DNA of 62,954 bases, taken from Solirubrobacter deserti. Its GTDB lineage: Bacteria > Actinomycetota > Thermoleophilia > Solirubrobacterales > Solirubrobacteraceae. Each line of letters opens with the position of its first letter. Within the stretch, counting starts at the first letter, position 1. This document shows, in pieces, positions 8,636 to 17,972 of this stretch. The translations under genes and the position numbers were made by a program. The notes under the pieces are model-generated. The model saw nothing but the letters and a program-made list of their open reading frames with translations. It had not been told where the DNA came from and searched no databases. The DNA is taken from positions 1 through 62,954 of the forward strand of contig NZ_JAPCID010000048.1 in assembly GCF_027587175.1 (NCBI RefSeq), given 5' to 3'.

Positions 8636-10132
8636 CTAAGCGTTCGATGCGACCTGCGGCGGGTCGGCGCCGAGGTCGGGCGAGCCGAACCGGTCGCTGG
8701 TGCCCGCGGACTCCTCGTCGCGCGGGTCACGCGCGGCGAGCTGACGCAGGTAGCGGTCGGCGACGCGGGCGCACTGGCGGCCCTCGTTGATCGCCCACAC
8801 GATCAGCGACTGGCCGCGGCGCGCGTCGCCGGCGGCGAACACGCCGTCGGCGGACGTCGCGTACGCGCCCGCCTTGGCGTTGCCGCGCGCGTCGCGCTCG
8901 ACGCCGAGCGCCTCCAGCAGCTCCTGCTCGGGCGACAGGAAGCCCATCGCGAGCAGGACGAGATCGACCGGATGCGACTCCTCGGTGCCGGGGATCGCGT
9001 CGAACGGCGGCTTGCCGGAGTTCTGCACCCAGTGCACCTCCTGCACGCGGCCGTTGCCGGTCAGCTTCGTGGTCGAGATCGCGAAGTCGCGCTCGCCGCC
9101 TTCCTTCAACGCGTACGAGGTGCGCAGCTTCACGGGCCAGCGCGGCCACGGGGTGAGGTCGTCCGGGCGCTGCTTGGGCGGCTCGCCGAGCAGCTCGATC
9201 TGCGTCACCGAAGCGGCACCCTCGCGCAACGAGTGCCCGACGCAGTCCGCGCCCGTGTCACCGCCGCCCACGACGAGGACGTGCTTGCCCTTGGCCGTGA
9301 TCGGGTTCTCGGGGGCGTTCCCGTCCAGGCAGCGCGCGCGGTCGTACAGGTACTCCATCGCGAAGTGCACGCCCTCGAGCTCGCGGCCGGGGACCGGGAG
9401 GTCACGCGGGACGCGCGAGCCGGTGGCGATGACCACAGCGTCGTGCTGCGCGCGCAGCTCCTCGGCCGTGATGTCGACCCCGACGTCCACGCCGTAGCGG
9501 AACTCGACGCCCTCGGCCTTGAGCTGCTCGAGCCGGCGCTCGATGACCCACTTCTCGATCTTGAAGTGCGGCACGCCGAAGCGCACCAGGCCGCCGCCCG
9601 CCTCGTCGCGCTCGTAGACCGTGACCGTGTGACCGGCGCGGCGCAGCTGCTGCGCCGCGGCCATGCCCGCCGGGCCGGCGCCGATGACGGCGACGGTGCG
9701 GCCGGTCTCGACCTTCGGCGGCTGCGGCTTGACCCAGCCCTCATCCCACGCGCGGTTGATGATCGAGACCTCGATCTGCTTGATCGAGACCGCGTCGCCC
9801 TCGCGGATCTCCAGCACGCACGCCGCCTCGCACGGGGCGGGGCAGAGCTTGCCGGTGAACTCCGGGAAGTTGTTGGTCGCGTGCAGCTGGTCGATCGCCT
9901 CGCGCCAGCGGTCGCGGTAGACGAGGTCGTTCCAGTCCGGGATCAGGTTGCCCAGCGGGCAGCCGTTGTGGCAGAACGGCACGCCGCACTCCATGCAGCG
10001 CGCGCCCTGCTCACGCAGCCCTTCCACGGGCAGCGTGTCCACGAACTCGTTGAAGTCGTGCAGGCGCTCGGCCGGATTGCGCTCCGGCTGCTCGACCCGG
10101 TTGATCTCGAGGAACCCACCAACCTTGCCCAT
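8636..10132 (-). CDS. gltD: Glutamate synthase (NADPH) small subunit
   Basis: A 498-residue FAD/NAD(P)H-binding subunit that passes electrons from NADPH to GltB for glutamate formation from 2-oxoglutarate and glutamine. N-terminal cysteines for the low-potential 4Fe-4S clusters are present ([17 protein letters not shown] and CPAPCEAAC). The FAD motif [10 protein letters not shown] and the NADPH motif GGGDTGADC follow. The ATG overlaps the gltB stop by one base (TGATG), so gltB and gltD are one operon in that order. A C-terminal tail extends past the usual GltD end. Confidence 0.95.
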   Translation of the reverse strand: MGKVGGFLEINRVEQPERNPAERLHDFNEFVDTLPVEGLREQGARCMECGVPFCHNGCPLGNLIPDWNDLVYRDRWREAIDQLHATNNFPEFTGKLCPAPCEAACVLEIREGDAVSIKQIEVSIINRAWDEGWVKPQPPKVETGRTVAVIGAGPAGMAAAQQLRRAGHTVTVYERDEAGGGLVRFGVPHFKIEKWVIERRLEQLKAEGVEFRYGVDVGVDITAEELRAQHDAVVIATGSRVPRDLPVPGRELEGVHFAMEYLYDRARCLDGNAPENPITAKGKHVLVVGGGDTGADCVGHSLREGAASVTQIELLGEPPKQRPDDLTPWPRWPVKLRTSYALKEGGERDFAISTTKLTGNGRVQEVHWVQNSGKPPFDAIPGTEESHPVDLVLLAMGFLSPEQELLEALGVERDARGNAKAGAYATSADGVFAAGDARRGQSLIVWAINEGRQCARVADRYLRQLAARDPRDEESAGTSDRFGSPDLGADPPQVASNA

Positions 10133-13100
10133 CAGGACTTGACCTCCTCGGCGGGCTCGGTCACGAAACCGCCGCCGCCCGTCGACACGGCATCCTCGGC
10201 CGCCATCTCGGCCAGCGCGCGCTTGTAGTCGTGCGGCATGACCTTCTTGAAGCGCGGGAGATAGTCGTCCCACGCGTCCAGGATCCGCTGCGCGACGGTC
10301 GACCCGGTGCGCTCGGCGTGCTCGGCGATCAGGTTGTGCAGCTCGATGGCGTCGGAGTCCTCGATCGGGTCGAACCCGACGAGGCCCATGTTGCAGCGCT
10401 CGCCGAACGTGTCGTCCTCGTCCAGGACGTAGGCGACGCCGCCGCTCATGCCGGCGGCGAAGTTGCGTCCGGTCCGGCCGAGGATGACCGCCCGGCCGCC
10501 CGTCATGTACTCGCAGCCGTGGTCGCCGACGCCCTCGACGACCGCCGAGGCGCCCGAGTTGCGCACCGCGAAGCGCTCGCCCGCGAGCCCGCGGAAGAAC
10601 GCGCGGCCGCCGCTGGCGCCGTAGAGCACGGTGTTGCCGACGATGACGTTCTCCTCGGGCTTGAACGTGACGTCCTCGGGCGGAGCGACGGTGAGCACAC
10701 CGCCGGACAGGCCCTTGCCCGTGTAGTCGTTGGCGTCGCCGATCAGCGTCAGCTCCACGCCCGGCGCGAGCCACGCGCCGAACGACTGACCGGCCGAGCC
10801 GCGCAGCGTGAACTTGATCGTCCCGGGCGGCAGGCCCTGGGCCCCGTGCACCTTCGTGACCGCGCTCGAGAGCAGGCCACCGACGGTGCGGTTGACGTTG
10901 CGCACGTCGAAGTCGCCCGTGACCTTCATGCGGTGGTCGATGGCGTCCTTGGCCGCCTCGATCAGCGTCCAGTCCAGCGCGCCCGGCAGCGGCGAGTCCT
11001 GGGGGCGCAGGCGCCGGCGCGGAGCGTCGTCGGCGACGGGCGGCGCGGCCAGCACGTGCGTGAGATCCACGCCGCGGGCCTTCCAGTGCTCGATCGCGTC
11101 GTCGGCCTCGAGCAGGTCCACGCGGCCGACGAGGTCCTCGTAGCGGCGGATGCCGAGCCGGCGCATGATCTCCCGCGCCTCTTCCGCGACGAAGAAGAAG
11201 AAGTTCACGACGTGCTCGGGCTCGCCCTTGAAGCGCTTGCGCAGCTCCGGGTCCTGCGTCGCGATGCCCACCGGGCACGTGTTCAGGTGGCAGGCGCGCA
11301 TCATGATGCAGCCCGTCGCGATCAGCGGCGCGGTGGAGAAGCCGCACTCGTCGGCGCCCAGCAGCGCGGCGACGATCACGTCGCGGCCCGTCTTGAGCTG
11401 GCCGTCCGTCTGCACCCAGATGCGGCTGCGCAGGTCGTTGAGCACCAGCGTCTGCTGCGTCTCGGCCAGGCCGATCTCCCACGGCGCGCCGGCCGCCTGG
11501 ATCGAGCTCAGCGGGGACGCGCCCGTGCCGCCGTCGTGGCCGGAGATCAGCACGTGGTCGGCGTTCGCCTTTGCGACGCCCGCGGCGACCGTGCCCACGC
11601 CGACCTCGGACACGAGCTTCACCGAGATCCGCGCGGCCGGGTTGGCGCAGCGCAGGTCGTAGATGAGCTGCTTGAGGTCCTCGATCGAGTAGATGTCGTG
11701 GTGCGGCGGCGGCGAGATCAGGCCGACGCCCGGCGTCGTGAAGCGGATCGAGCCGATGTAGCGGTCCACCTTGTGGCCCGGCAGCTGGCCGCCCTCGCCG
11801 GGCTTGGCGCCCTGGGCCATCTTGATCTGCAGCTCGTCGGCGTTGACGAGGTAGTTGATGTTCACGCCGAAGCGGCCGGAGGCCACCTGCTTGATCGCCG
11901 AGCGGCGGCGGTCGCCGTTCGGATCCGGGGTGAAGCGGACCGGGTCCTCCCCGCCCTCGCCCGTGTTCGACTTGCCGCCGAGGCGGTTCATCGCGATCGC
12001 GAGGGTCTCGTGCGACTCACGGCTGATCGAGCCCAGCGACATCGCGCCGGTGACGAAGCGCTTGACGATCTCGGACGCCGGCTCGACGTCGTCGATGTCC
12101 AGCCACTCGTCCTCGGGCAGCTCCTTGAACTTGAGCAGGCCGCGGAGCGTCGCGCGACGGGCCGCGTCGTCGTTGACGAGCTTGGAGTACTCGTCGTAGG
12201 TCGGACGGCCGCCGTGGCGCACGGAGTGCTGCAGGAGCGCGATCGTCTCCGGGTTCCACATGTGGTGCTCGCCCTCGCGACGCCACGCGTACACGCCGCC
12301 GACCGGCAGCAGATCGCTGGTCGCGAGGCCGAACCCGCGCGCGTGGCGCTCGAGCGTCTCGACGGCCAGGATGTGGCTGTCGATGCCGCCGATGCGCGAA
12401 GCGGTGCCCGTGAAGTGGCGGTCGATCAGGTCGGACGCGAGCCCGACGGCCTCGAAGATCTGCGCGCCGTTGTAGGACTGGATCGTCGAGATGCCCATCT
12501 TGGAGATCGTCTTGAGCAGGCCCTTGGCCACGCCCTTGACGACGTTCCACTGCGCCGTCTCGAAGTCCTCGACGCCCGGCACGCGGCCGTCCTTGACGAG
12601 CTCCTCGAGCGACTCGAGCATCAGGTACGGGTTGATCGCGGACGCGCCGTAGCCGATCAGCGTCGCGAAGTGGTGCACCTCACGTGGCTCGCCGGACTCG
12701 AGCACGAGGCCGGTCTGCAGGCGCGTGCCCTCGCGCACGAGATGGTGGTGCACGCCCGCGACGGCCAGCAGCGACGGGATCGCCACACGCTTCGGGCTCA
12801 CGGCGCGGTCGCTGAGGATGAGGATGTTGACGCCGTCGGCGAGCGCCGCGTCGGCCTCGGCGCAGACGCGGTCGAGCGCCTTGAGCATCCCCTCGGGACC
12901 CTCGGCGATCGGCCACGTGATGTCCACCGTGTGCGCCTTGAAGATCGAGGAGTCGACGTGGCGCAGCTGCGCGAGCTCGCGGTCGAACAGCAGCGGCGTC
13001 TTCATCGACAGCTGGTGCGCGTGCTCGGGGCCGTCGGTGAGCAGGTTGCTCTCCGAGCCGACGCCCGTGCCGTGGCTCATGACGATCGCCTCGCGGATCG

Positions 13101-14670
13101 GGTCGATCGGCGGGTTGGTGACCTGCGCGAACAGCTGCTTGAAGTAGCTGAACAGCGGCGGCTGATGGTCGGACAGGACCGCGAGCGCGTTGTCGTTGCC
13201 CATCGAGCCGATCGGCTCCTCGCCGTTGGCGGCGGTGGGCGCGAGCAGGACGCGCAGGTCCTCCTGCGTGAAGCCGAACGCGCGCTGGCGGTTGGGCAGC
13301 GGCAGCTCGGACTTCGGCAGCTCCGGGGGCTCGGGCAGATCCGCGAGGTGCACGATGCCCTCTTCGAACCACTGCTTGTACGGCTTGGCGGTGGAGACCG
13401 CGCGCTTGACCTCTTCGTCCTCGATGATCCGGCCCTGCTCGAGGTCGACCAGGAAGAGCTTGCCCGGCTGCAGGCGGCCCTTGCGCTTGATCTTCTCGGT
13501 CGGGACGTCCATCACGCCGGTCTCGGAGCCCAGGACGACCCAGCCGTCCGTGGTCTCCAGCCAGCGGCCGGGACGCAGGCCGTTGCGATCCAGCGTCGCG
13601 CCGATCACGCGGCCGTCGGTGAACGTGACCGCGGCGGGGCCGTCCCACGGCTCCATCAGACACGCGTGGTAGGCGTAGAACGCCTGCAGCTCCTCGGGGA
13701 GGTCGTCCCGGTCGGCGTAGGCCTCCGGGATCATCATCATCACCGCGTGCGGGAGGCTGCGGCCCGCGAGCGTGAGCAGCTCGAGCACGTTGTCGAACGT
13801 GGCGGAGTCGCTGCCGCCGGCGCGCACGACCGGGAGCACCTTCTGCAGGTCTTCGCCGAACAGCTCGGAGGCGAGCTGCGACTCGCGCGCCCGCATCCAG
13901 TTGATGTTGCCGCGCACCGTGTTGATCTCGCCGTTGTGGGCGATCATGCGGAACGGGTGCGCGAGCTCCCAGCTCGGGAACGTGTTCGTGGAGAAGCGCG
14001 AGTGGACAAGCGCCATCGCGGTCTTCGTGCGCCTGTCCTGCAGGTCCGGGAAGTAGCCGAGCAGCTGCGGGCTGGTCAGCATGCCCTTGTAGACGATCGT
14101 CCGCGAGCTGAAGCTCGGGATCACGAGCTCCGGCCCGGCTGCGAGCTCGGCCACGCGGCGAATCACGTACAGCTTGCGCTCGAACGCGTCCTGGTCCCCC
14201 GCGAGCGCCTCGGAGGCGCCCACGACCAGCTGCTTGACGTACGGCGCGTACAGGTTGGCCGTGATGCCGACGTAGTCCTTGTCGACCGGGACGTCGCGCC
14301 AGCCGATGACGGTCTGGCCCTCGTCCTCGACGGTCTTGGTCAGCAGCGCCTCCAGCCGCGCGCGCTCCTCTTCCTCACGCGGGAGGAACAGCATCGCGAC
14401 GCCGTAGGCGCCGACGGGCGGCAACTCGGCGTCGATGACGCCGCGCAGGAACTCGTCGGGCAGCTGCAGCAGGATTCCGGCGCCGTCGCCCGTGTTGGGA
14501 TCCGCGCCCGCAGCGCCGCGGTGCTCGAGGTTCTCGAGCGCCACGATCGCGCGCTCTACGGCCTCATGCGACGGCGAACCGTCCAGCTTTGCGACCATGG
14601 CGACGCCACAGGCGTCGTGCTCGTAGGTCGGGTCGTAGAGGCCGATCCGGCCACGTGGACGTTCAGGCAT
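10132..14670 (-). CDS. gltB: Glutamate synthase large subunit
   Basis: A 1,512-residue large subunit of glutamate synthase. The class II glutamine amidotransferase domain is N-terminal, with its nucleophile cysteine in [10 protein letters not shown] near residue 21 after a short propeptide. The central and FMN-binding domains follow, with the 3Fe-4S cysteines in [15 protein letters not shown]. The GXGXG beta-helix domain is C-terminal. ATG 14670 is chosen because it leaves the short propeptide usual for the family; the frame stays open further upstream without homologous sequence. The pair anchors ammonium assimilation. Confidence 0.95.
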   Translation of the reverse strand: MPERPRGRIGLYDPTYEHDACGVAMVAKLDGSPSHEAVERAIVALENLEHRGAAGADPNTGDGAGILLQLPDEFLRGVIDAELPPVGAYGVAMLFLPREEEERARLEALLTKTVEDEGQTVIGWRDVPVDKDYVGITANLYAPYVKQLVVGASEALAGDQDAFERKLYVIRRVAELAAGPELVIPSFSSRTIVYKGMLTSPQLLGYFPDLQDRRTKTAMALVHSRFSTNTFPSWELAHPFRMIAHNGEINTVRGNINWMRARESQLASELFGEDLQKVLPVVRAGGSDSATFDNVLELLTLAGRSLPHAVMMMIPEAYADRDDLPEELQAFYAYHACLMEPWDGPAAVTFTDGRVIGATLDRNGLRPGRWLETTDGWVVLGSETGVMDVPTEKIKRKGRLQPGKLFLVDLEQGRIIEDEEVKRAVSTAKPYKQWFEEGIVHLADLPEPPELPKSELPLPNRQRAFGFTQEDLRVLLAPTAANGEEPIGSMGNDNALAVLSDHQPPLFSYFKQLFAQVTNPPIDPIREAIVMSHGTGVGSESNLLTDGPEHAHQLSMKTPLLFDRELAQLRHVDSSIFKAHTVDITWPIAEGPEGMLKALDRVCAEADAALADGVNILILSDRAVSPKRVAIPSLLAVAGVHHHLVREGTRLQTGLVLESGEPREVHHFATLIGYGASAINPYLMLESLEELVKDGRVPGVEDFETAQWNVVKGVAKGLLKTISKMGISTIQSYNGAQIFEAVGLASDLIDRHFTGTASRIGGIDSHILAVETLERHARGFGLATSDLLPVGGVYAWRREGEHHMWNPETIALLQHSVRHGGRPTYDEYSKLVNDDAARRATLRGLLKFKELPEDEWLDIDDVEPASEIVKRFVTGAMSLGSISRESHETLAIAMNRLGGKSNTGEGGEDPVRFTPDPNGDRRRSAIKQVASGRFGVNINYLVNADELQIKMAQGAKPGEGGQLPGHKVDRYIGSIRFTTPGVGLISPPPHHDIYSIEDLKQLIYDLRCANPAARISVKLVSEVGVGTVAAGVAKANADHVLISGHDGGTGASPLSSIQAAGAPWEIGLAETQQTLVLNDLRSRIWVQTDGQLKTGRDVIVAALLGADECGFSTAPLIATGCIMMRACHLNTCPVGIATQDPELRKRFKGEPEHVVNFFFFVAEEAREIMRRLGIRRYEDLVGRVDLLEADDAIEHWKARGVDLTHVLAAPPVADDAPRRRLRPQDSPLPGALDWTLIEAAKDAIDHRMKVTGDFDVRNVNRTVGGLLSSAVTKVHGAQGLPPGTIKFTLRGSAGQSFGAWLAPGVELTLIGDANDYTGKGLSGGVLTVAPPEDVTFKPEENVIVGNTVLYGASGGRAFFRGLAGERFAVRNSGASAVVEGVGDHGCEYMTGGRAVILGRTGRNFAAGMSGGVAYVLDEDDTFGERCNMGLVGFDPIEDSDAIELHNLIAEHAERTGSTVAQRILDAWDDYLPRFKKVMPHDYKRALAEMAAEDAVSTGGGGFVTEPAEEVKS

Positions 14671-14749
14671 AGGCGAGCGACGGGGTCGGGGGACGCGAAA
14701 CCCCATCCGAGGGCTCGGAAGGGAGTGACAAAGTAGCAACAGGTGTGCC

Positions 14750-14769
14750 GGCCGCTCAACAGCGCGGCC
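14750..14769 (-). terminator. Possible hairpin between the GT4 gene and gltB
   Basis: GGCCGC and GCGGCC pair around an 8-nt loop in the 126-bp gap between the GT4 stop (14797) and the gltB start (14670). It could end GT4 transcription or lie in the gltB leader. No U-tract is seen and no clear gltB promoter could be fixed. Confidence 0.3.
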
Positions 14770-14796
14770 CGTCAACCGTTGCGTTTCGCGCAGCGA

Positions 14797-16071
14797 TCAG
14801 CCGCTATGTGCGGCGTTTGTGCGCAACAACGTTGCGTCAACGCCGGAAACTCGGTCATACAGGTCGGCCATCTCCTGGGCCAACGAGGGCCACGCGTAGC
14901 GCTCCGCGACGTCCTCGGCGGCGTTGCGGCCGCGCCGGCGGCGCTCCTGCGGCCGGTTGACGGCCTCCACCAGCGCGTTCGCGAGTCCTTGCGCGTCGTC
15001 GGGCTCCACCAGCCAGCCCGTCTGGCCGTGCTCGACGATGTCGGCCGGGCCGTGCGCGTCGACGGCGATCGCGGGCAGTCCGCAGGCCATTCCCTCGACC
15101 AGGACCTGGCCGAACTGCTCGCGCACGCTCGGCAGGACGACGACGTCGGACGCGGCGAGGATGTTCGGGAGCTCGTCGTGCTCGTGCCAGCCGGCGAGGT
15201 GGACGTCCTGCGCGCCGACGCGGGCGATCGTGTCGGCCGGGTGCTCGCCCTCGTGCTCGCCCGGGAAGCCGCCGACGAGCACCAGCGGGGCGCGGCGGGC
15301 AAAGCCGGGGCGCGCGCGCTCGTAGGCCTCGATCAGCAGCGGGACGCGCTTGACCTCGGTGAAGCGGCCGACGTACAGCAGGACGGGCGTGTCGTGGTCG
15401 ATGCCGGCGTCGGGGAGCAGGTCGGCCCAGAGCCCGGCGCGGTCGACCGTGCGCTCGGTGAACAGGTCGGGGTCGTAGCCGTTCGGGATCAGGGTGTAGC
15501 GGTCGGGGTCGACCGGCAGGACCCGCTCGGCGCGCTCGATCTGCGTCTCGGACAGCACGATCAATCTTTCGGCCTGCAGCGCCCAGCTGCGCATCCGCTC
15601 GGCCCACGCGAGCCCGTAGGGCCAGCGCAGCGGGTCCTGCTTCACCGCCTCCAGGAACAACAGCTCGGTGCCGTGCAGGTGGCCGACGATCGGCACCTGC
15701 GGCGCCGCGCGGCGGGCGGCTTCGTACAGCGGCGTGAGGTGGTGCAGGTGCAGGACGTCGGCGTGCGCGGCGCCGGCGGACTGCAGCGCACGCGTCCAGG
15801 CGCGGGCGTGACGCTCGGCGTCGTCGGCGTCGAGCAGGCCGAAGACGCGGTCAGCGGCATCTTCGCGGTCCTCGTAGGAGGGGTGCAGCGGGAAGCCGGC
15901 CGCCATGTCCGCGGGCCGGACGTCCAGGTCGTGGTAGAACCGGCGCGCGTCGCCGTGGCCCGTGATGCTGCCGCTGAGGACCGTGACTTCCCAGCCGACG
16001 GCCGGCAGCGCGTGCGCGAGGTTGCGCGCGACGTGCGCGGACCCGCCGCGGGGGTAGAACAGCAGCCCCAT
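14797..16071 (-). CDS. GT4-family glycosyltransferase
   Basis: A 424-residue GT-B fold retaining glycosyltransferase. The N-terminal GGSAHVARNLAHAL is the acceptor-side glycine loop. The C-terminal half carries YVGRFTEVKR, then SVREQFGQVLVEGMACGLP, the conserved E-x7-E motif that binds the nucleotide-sugar donor. Donor and acceptor are unknown. It reads leftwards, alone, away from the LigD-type polymerase. Its upstream region holds two copies of a TGTGAAC motif that also occurs before other carbohydrate genes here. The ATG at 16071 is used; no clear Shine-Dalgarno site is visible. Confidence 0.88.
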   Translation of the reverse strand: MGLLFYPRGGSAHVARNLAHALPAVGWEVTVLSGSITGHGDARRFYHDLDVRPADMAAGFPLHPSYEDREDAADRVFGLLDADDAERHARAWTRALQSAGAAHADVLHLHHLTPLYEAARRAAPQVPIVGHLHGTELLFLEAVKQDPLRWPYGLAWAERMRSWALQAERLIVLSETQIERAERVLPVDPDRYTLIPNGYDPDLFTERTVDRAGLWADLLPDAGIDHDTPVLLYVGRFTEVKRVPLLIEAYERARPGFARRAPLVLVGGFPGEHEGEHPADTIARVGAQDVHLAGWHEHDELPNILAASDVVVLPSVREQFGQVLVEGMACGLPAIAVDAHGPADIVEHGQTGWLVEPDDAQGLANALVEAVNRPQERRRRGRNAAEDVAERYAWPSLAQEMADLYDRVSGVDATLLRTNAAHSG

Positions 16072-16084
16072 CAGGGCGTGCGGA

Positions 16085-16117
16085 TGTGAACGCGAAGTAG
16101 CCAGACTGTGAACATAC
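16085..16117 (-). promoter_or_regulatory. Two TGTGAAC-type sites upstream of the GT4 gene
   Basis: TGTGAACATAC lies at 16107-16117 and a second TGTGAAC at 16085-16091 (plus-strand reading), 22 bp or about two helical turns apart. They lie 14-46 bp upstream of the leftward GT4 start. The first is identical over 11 bases to the site before the phosphodiester glycosidase gene. An operator is inferred from the repetition only. Confidence 0.45.
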
Positions 16118-16159
16118 CTGCGCGAGCGTCATTCCGTTCCACGCCCTAGGGTTCGCGGC

Positions 16160-17071
16160 ATGGACGTCGCGTTCACGAGCCTCGACAAGCCGTTGTTCGA
16201 CGGCGCCGAGGCGACGAAGGGCGACCTCGTCGCCTACCTGGAGGCCGTCGCCGACCCCCTGATCGAGCAGCTGCGCGACCGGCCTCTGTCCGTCATGCGC
16301 GCCCGCCCGGGCCAGAAGCCGTTCATGCAGAAGAACGTCCCGAAGAACGCGCCCGACTGGATCAAGACCGTCGGCATCTGGGCCGAGCGCTCCAAGCGCG
16401 AGGTCCGCTACGCGCTCTGCAACGACAAGCCGACCCTGCTGTGGTTCGCCAACCAGCGCGCGATCGAGTACCACCCCACGCTCTGGCCGCAGACGCACCT
16501 CGTGCTCGACCTGGACCCGCCACCGGGCGCGGCCTTCGACGTCGTCGCGGCCACGGCGCTGCTCGTGCGGGAGGCGCTGGCGGCGGCCGGGCTGCAGGGC
16601 GCGCTGAAGACCAGCGGTTCCAAGGGCGTGCACATCTTCGTCCCGGTGTCCGCGGACGGCGAGGAGATCGCCCACGCGACGCGCGCGCTGGCCGCGCGGG
16701 CGGTGGCGCTCGATCCGTCGATCGCGACGACGGCGTACGTGGTCGAGGAGCGCGAGGGCAAGGTGTTCGTCGACTCCACGCGCGCGGGTGGCGCGACGGT
16801 GGTGGCGGCCTATTCGCCCCGGATCCGGCCGGGCGTGCCGGTGTCGTTCCCGGTCCCGTGGGACGACGTCACGCGGATCACTCCGGCCGACTTCACGATC
16901 CGGACGGTGCCGGCGCTCCTGGAGGGCCGGGACCCGTGGGTGGAGTCGATGCCCGCGCCCCAGGCGCTGCCCACCGACCTGGTCGAGGAGGGCCGCGCGA
17001 TCCCCGTCGCTCGGGTGGTCGCGATGCACGAGGGCAAGCGCCGCAAGCGCGCGGCCGACGAACGCGCGTGA
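16160..17071 (+). CDS. Stand-alone LigD-type polymerase (AEP primase-polymerase)
   Basis: A 303-residue archaeo-eukaryotic primase-type polymerase domain like the POL module of LigD, without phosphoesterase or ligase domains. The metal-binding pair is in LDLDPP (about residues 115-120), and the nucleotide-binding TSGSKGVHIF follows. The third acidic position is in VFVDSTRA. In the second copy in this window (37875-38774) that segment reads VYVDWSQN, as in canonical LigD polymerases, so this copy has diverged next to the catalytic aspartate. It may act in end joining or another repair task. It is isolated among carbohydrate genes and convergent with the phosphodiester glycosidase gene. Confidence 0.85.
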   Translation: MDVAFTSLDKPLFDGAEATKGDLVAYLEAVADPLIEQLRDRPLSVMRARPGQKPFMQKNVPKNAPDWIKTVGIWAERSKREVRYALCNDKPTLLWFANQRAIEYHPTLWPQTHLVLDLDPPPGAAFDVVAATALLVREALAAAGLQGALKTSGSKGVHIFVPVSADGEEIAHATRALAARAVALDPSIATTAYVVEEREGKVFVDSTRAGGATVVAAYSPRIRPGVPVSFPVPWDDVTRITPADFTIRTVPALLEGRDPWVESMPAPQALPTDLVEEGRAIPVARVVAMHEGKRRKRAADERA

Positions 17072-17081
17072 TGACCGGCGG

Positions 17082-17124
17082 GATCGGTCACTTCACCACC
17101 TCTACGGGGGTCAAGTGACCGATC
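17082..17124. terminator. Bidirectional hairpin between convergent genes
   Basis: GATCGGTCACTT (17082-17093) and AAGTGACCGATC (17113-17124) are perfect 12-bp inverted repeats around a 19-nt loop. They lie between the stops of the rightward polymerase gene and the leftward phosphodiester glycosidase gene, so they can serve both transcripts. Confidence 0.65.
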
Positions 17125-17144
17125 GCCTGTGCTCGCCGTTGCCG

Positions 17145-17921
17145 TCAGCGCGGTAGGAAGACCAGCGCCGTCGACACCGGGCGGCCGCCCGGCTCGGGCA
17201 CGTCGAACTGCGACCGGGGTCGGTTCTGCAACCGCCCGCCGCTCACCAGCGACGTGGACCCACCGCCGTCGAGGTTCATCGCCACGTCGGCACCGAGCGC
17301 CGCCATCAGCGCGGCCAGCTCCTCCAGGGTCAGCCCGGAGTCGTCCGCGGACCGCCCGTCGACCGCGACCGCGAAGATCCGATCGGCGCACAGGCCGAGC
17401 GCCGCCCGCGGGTACCGCCCGTCCGTGATGTCGGAGTCGAACTGACCGTTCGCGGCGCTGAAGCCCTCGACGTCGTCCTCGCGGCGGAAGATCGGCGCCC
17501 CGTCACGCACCAGCAGCGGCCCGGCCTGCAGCAGATCCCCGCGCGGGGCCGCGGGCAGCGCGGAGCGCGGTGCGATCGCGGCCTCGCCGCCGTCCACGTG
17601 GACGCATGCGCGAACGGCATCGAACGGTGCGGTGAAGGGAACATGCTCGCGGGCGACGCCGCGGGTGCGGACCTCGCCGAGCGGCGTGCCGTGCGGACGT
17701 GCGAAGAAGCCGCCGACGATCGCCTCCTGGATGCCCTGGGCGGCGCACCACGCTTCGAGCTTCGCCTGCCCGCGCATGAGCGCGACGCGCAACTCCGTGT
17801 GCTCGCGGTCGTGCACGGCGACGTGGATGGTCGTGCACGCGCCGTCGGCGAGATCCAGGCGCATGCTGCGAGCCGAGCCCGCGCGCGGCGCGCTGAGCGG
17901 GGCTTTGGTGGCGAGAGCCAT
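17145..17921 (-). CDS. Phosphodiester glycosidase (NAGPA-like) protein
   Basis: About 258 residues, similar to the phosphodiester glycosidase domain of the human uncovering enzyme and of bacterial exopolysaccharide proteins. The diagnostic C-terminal block is visible as AVDGRSADDSGLTLEELA, then MNLDGGGSTSLV. It would remove a sugar from a sugar phosphodiester, but the substrate is unknown. No signal peptide is obvious. ATG 17921 is preferred. The frame stays open to an ATG at 17963, but that ATG lies inside the TGTGAACATAC motif; choosing 17921 puts the motif 34-44 bp upstream, as at the GT4 gene. It follows the GH31 gene in the same direction. Confidence 0.75.
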   Translation of the reverse strand: MALATKAPLSAPRAGSARSMRLDLADGACTTIHVAVHDREHTELRVALMRGQAKLEAWCAAQGIQEAIVGGFFARPHGTPLGEVRTRGVAREHVPFTAPFDAVRACVHVDGGEAAIAPRSALPAAPRGDLLQAGPLLVRDGAPIFRREDDVEGFSAANGQFDSDITDGRYPRAALGLCADRIFAVAVDGRSADDSGLTLEELAALMAALGADVAMNLDGGGSTSLVSGGRLQNRPRSQFDVPEPGGRPVSTALVFLPR

Positions 17922-17954
17922 GTCCCGCAGAATGCTCCCGTTGGCCTGACCGGT

Positions 17955-17965
17955 TGTGAACATAC
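17955..17965 (-). promoter_or_regulatory. TGTGAACATAC site upstream of the phosphodiester glycosidase gene
   Basis: The 11-mer is identical to the one before the GT4 gene. Here it is flanked by CGGT and ACCG, giving CGGT-N9-ACCG overall. It sits between the GH31 stop (17973) and the preferred start (17921), which suggests separate control of the phosphodiester glycosidase gene. Confidence 0.45.
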
Positions 17966-17972
17966 CGTTGGG

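Noticed and set aside
8636-11482. 948-codon minus-strand frame covering gltD and part of gltB
   Set aside because: Only the part after ATG 10132 is gltD; the upstream part is gltB read in the wrong frame.
10231-14736. 1,501-codon plus-strand frame antisense to gltB
   Set aside because: Low-complexity Arg/Val/Asp composition with no motif, opposite a gltB gene with all its cofactor motifs. A GC-driven shadow.
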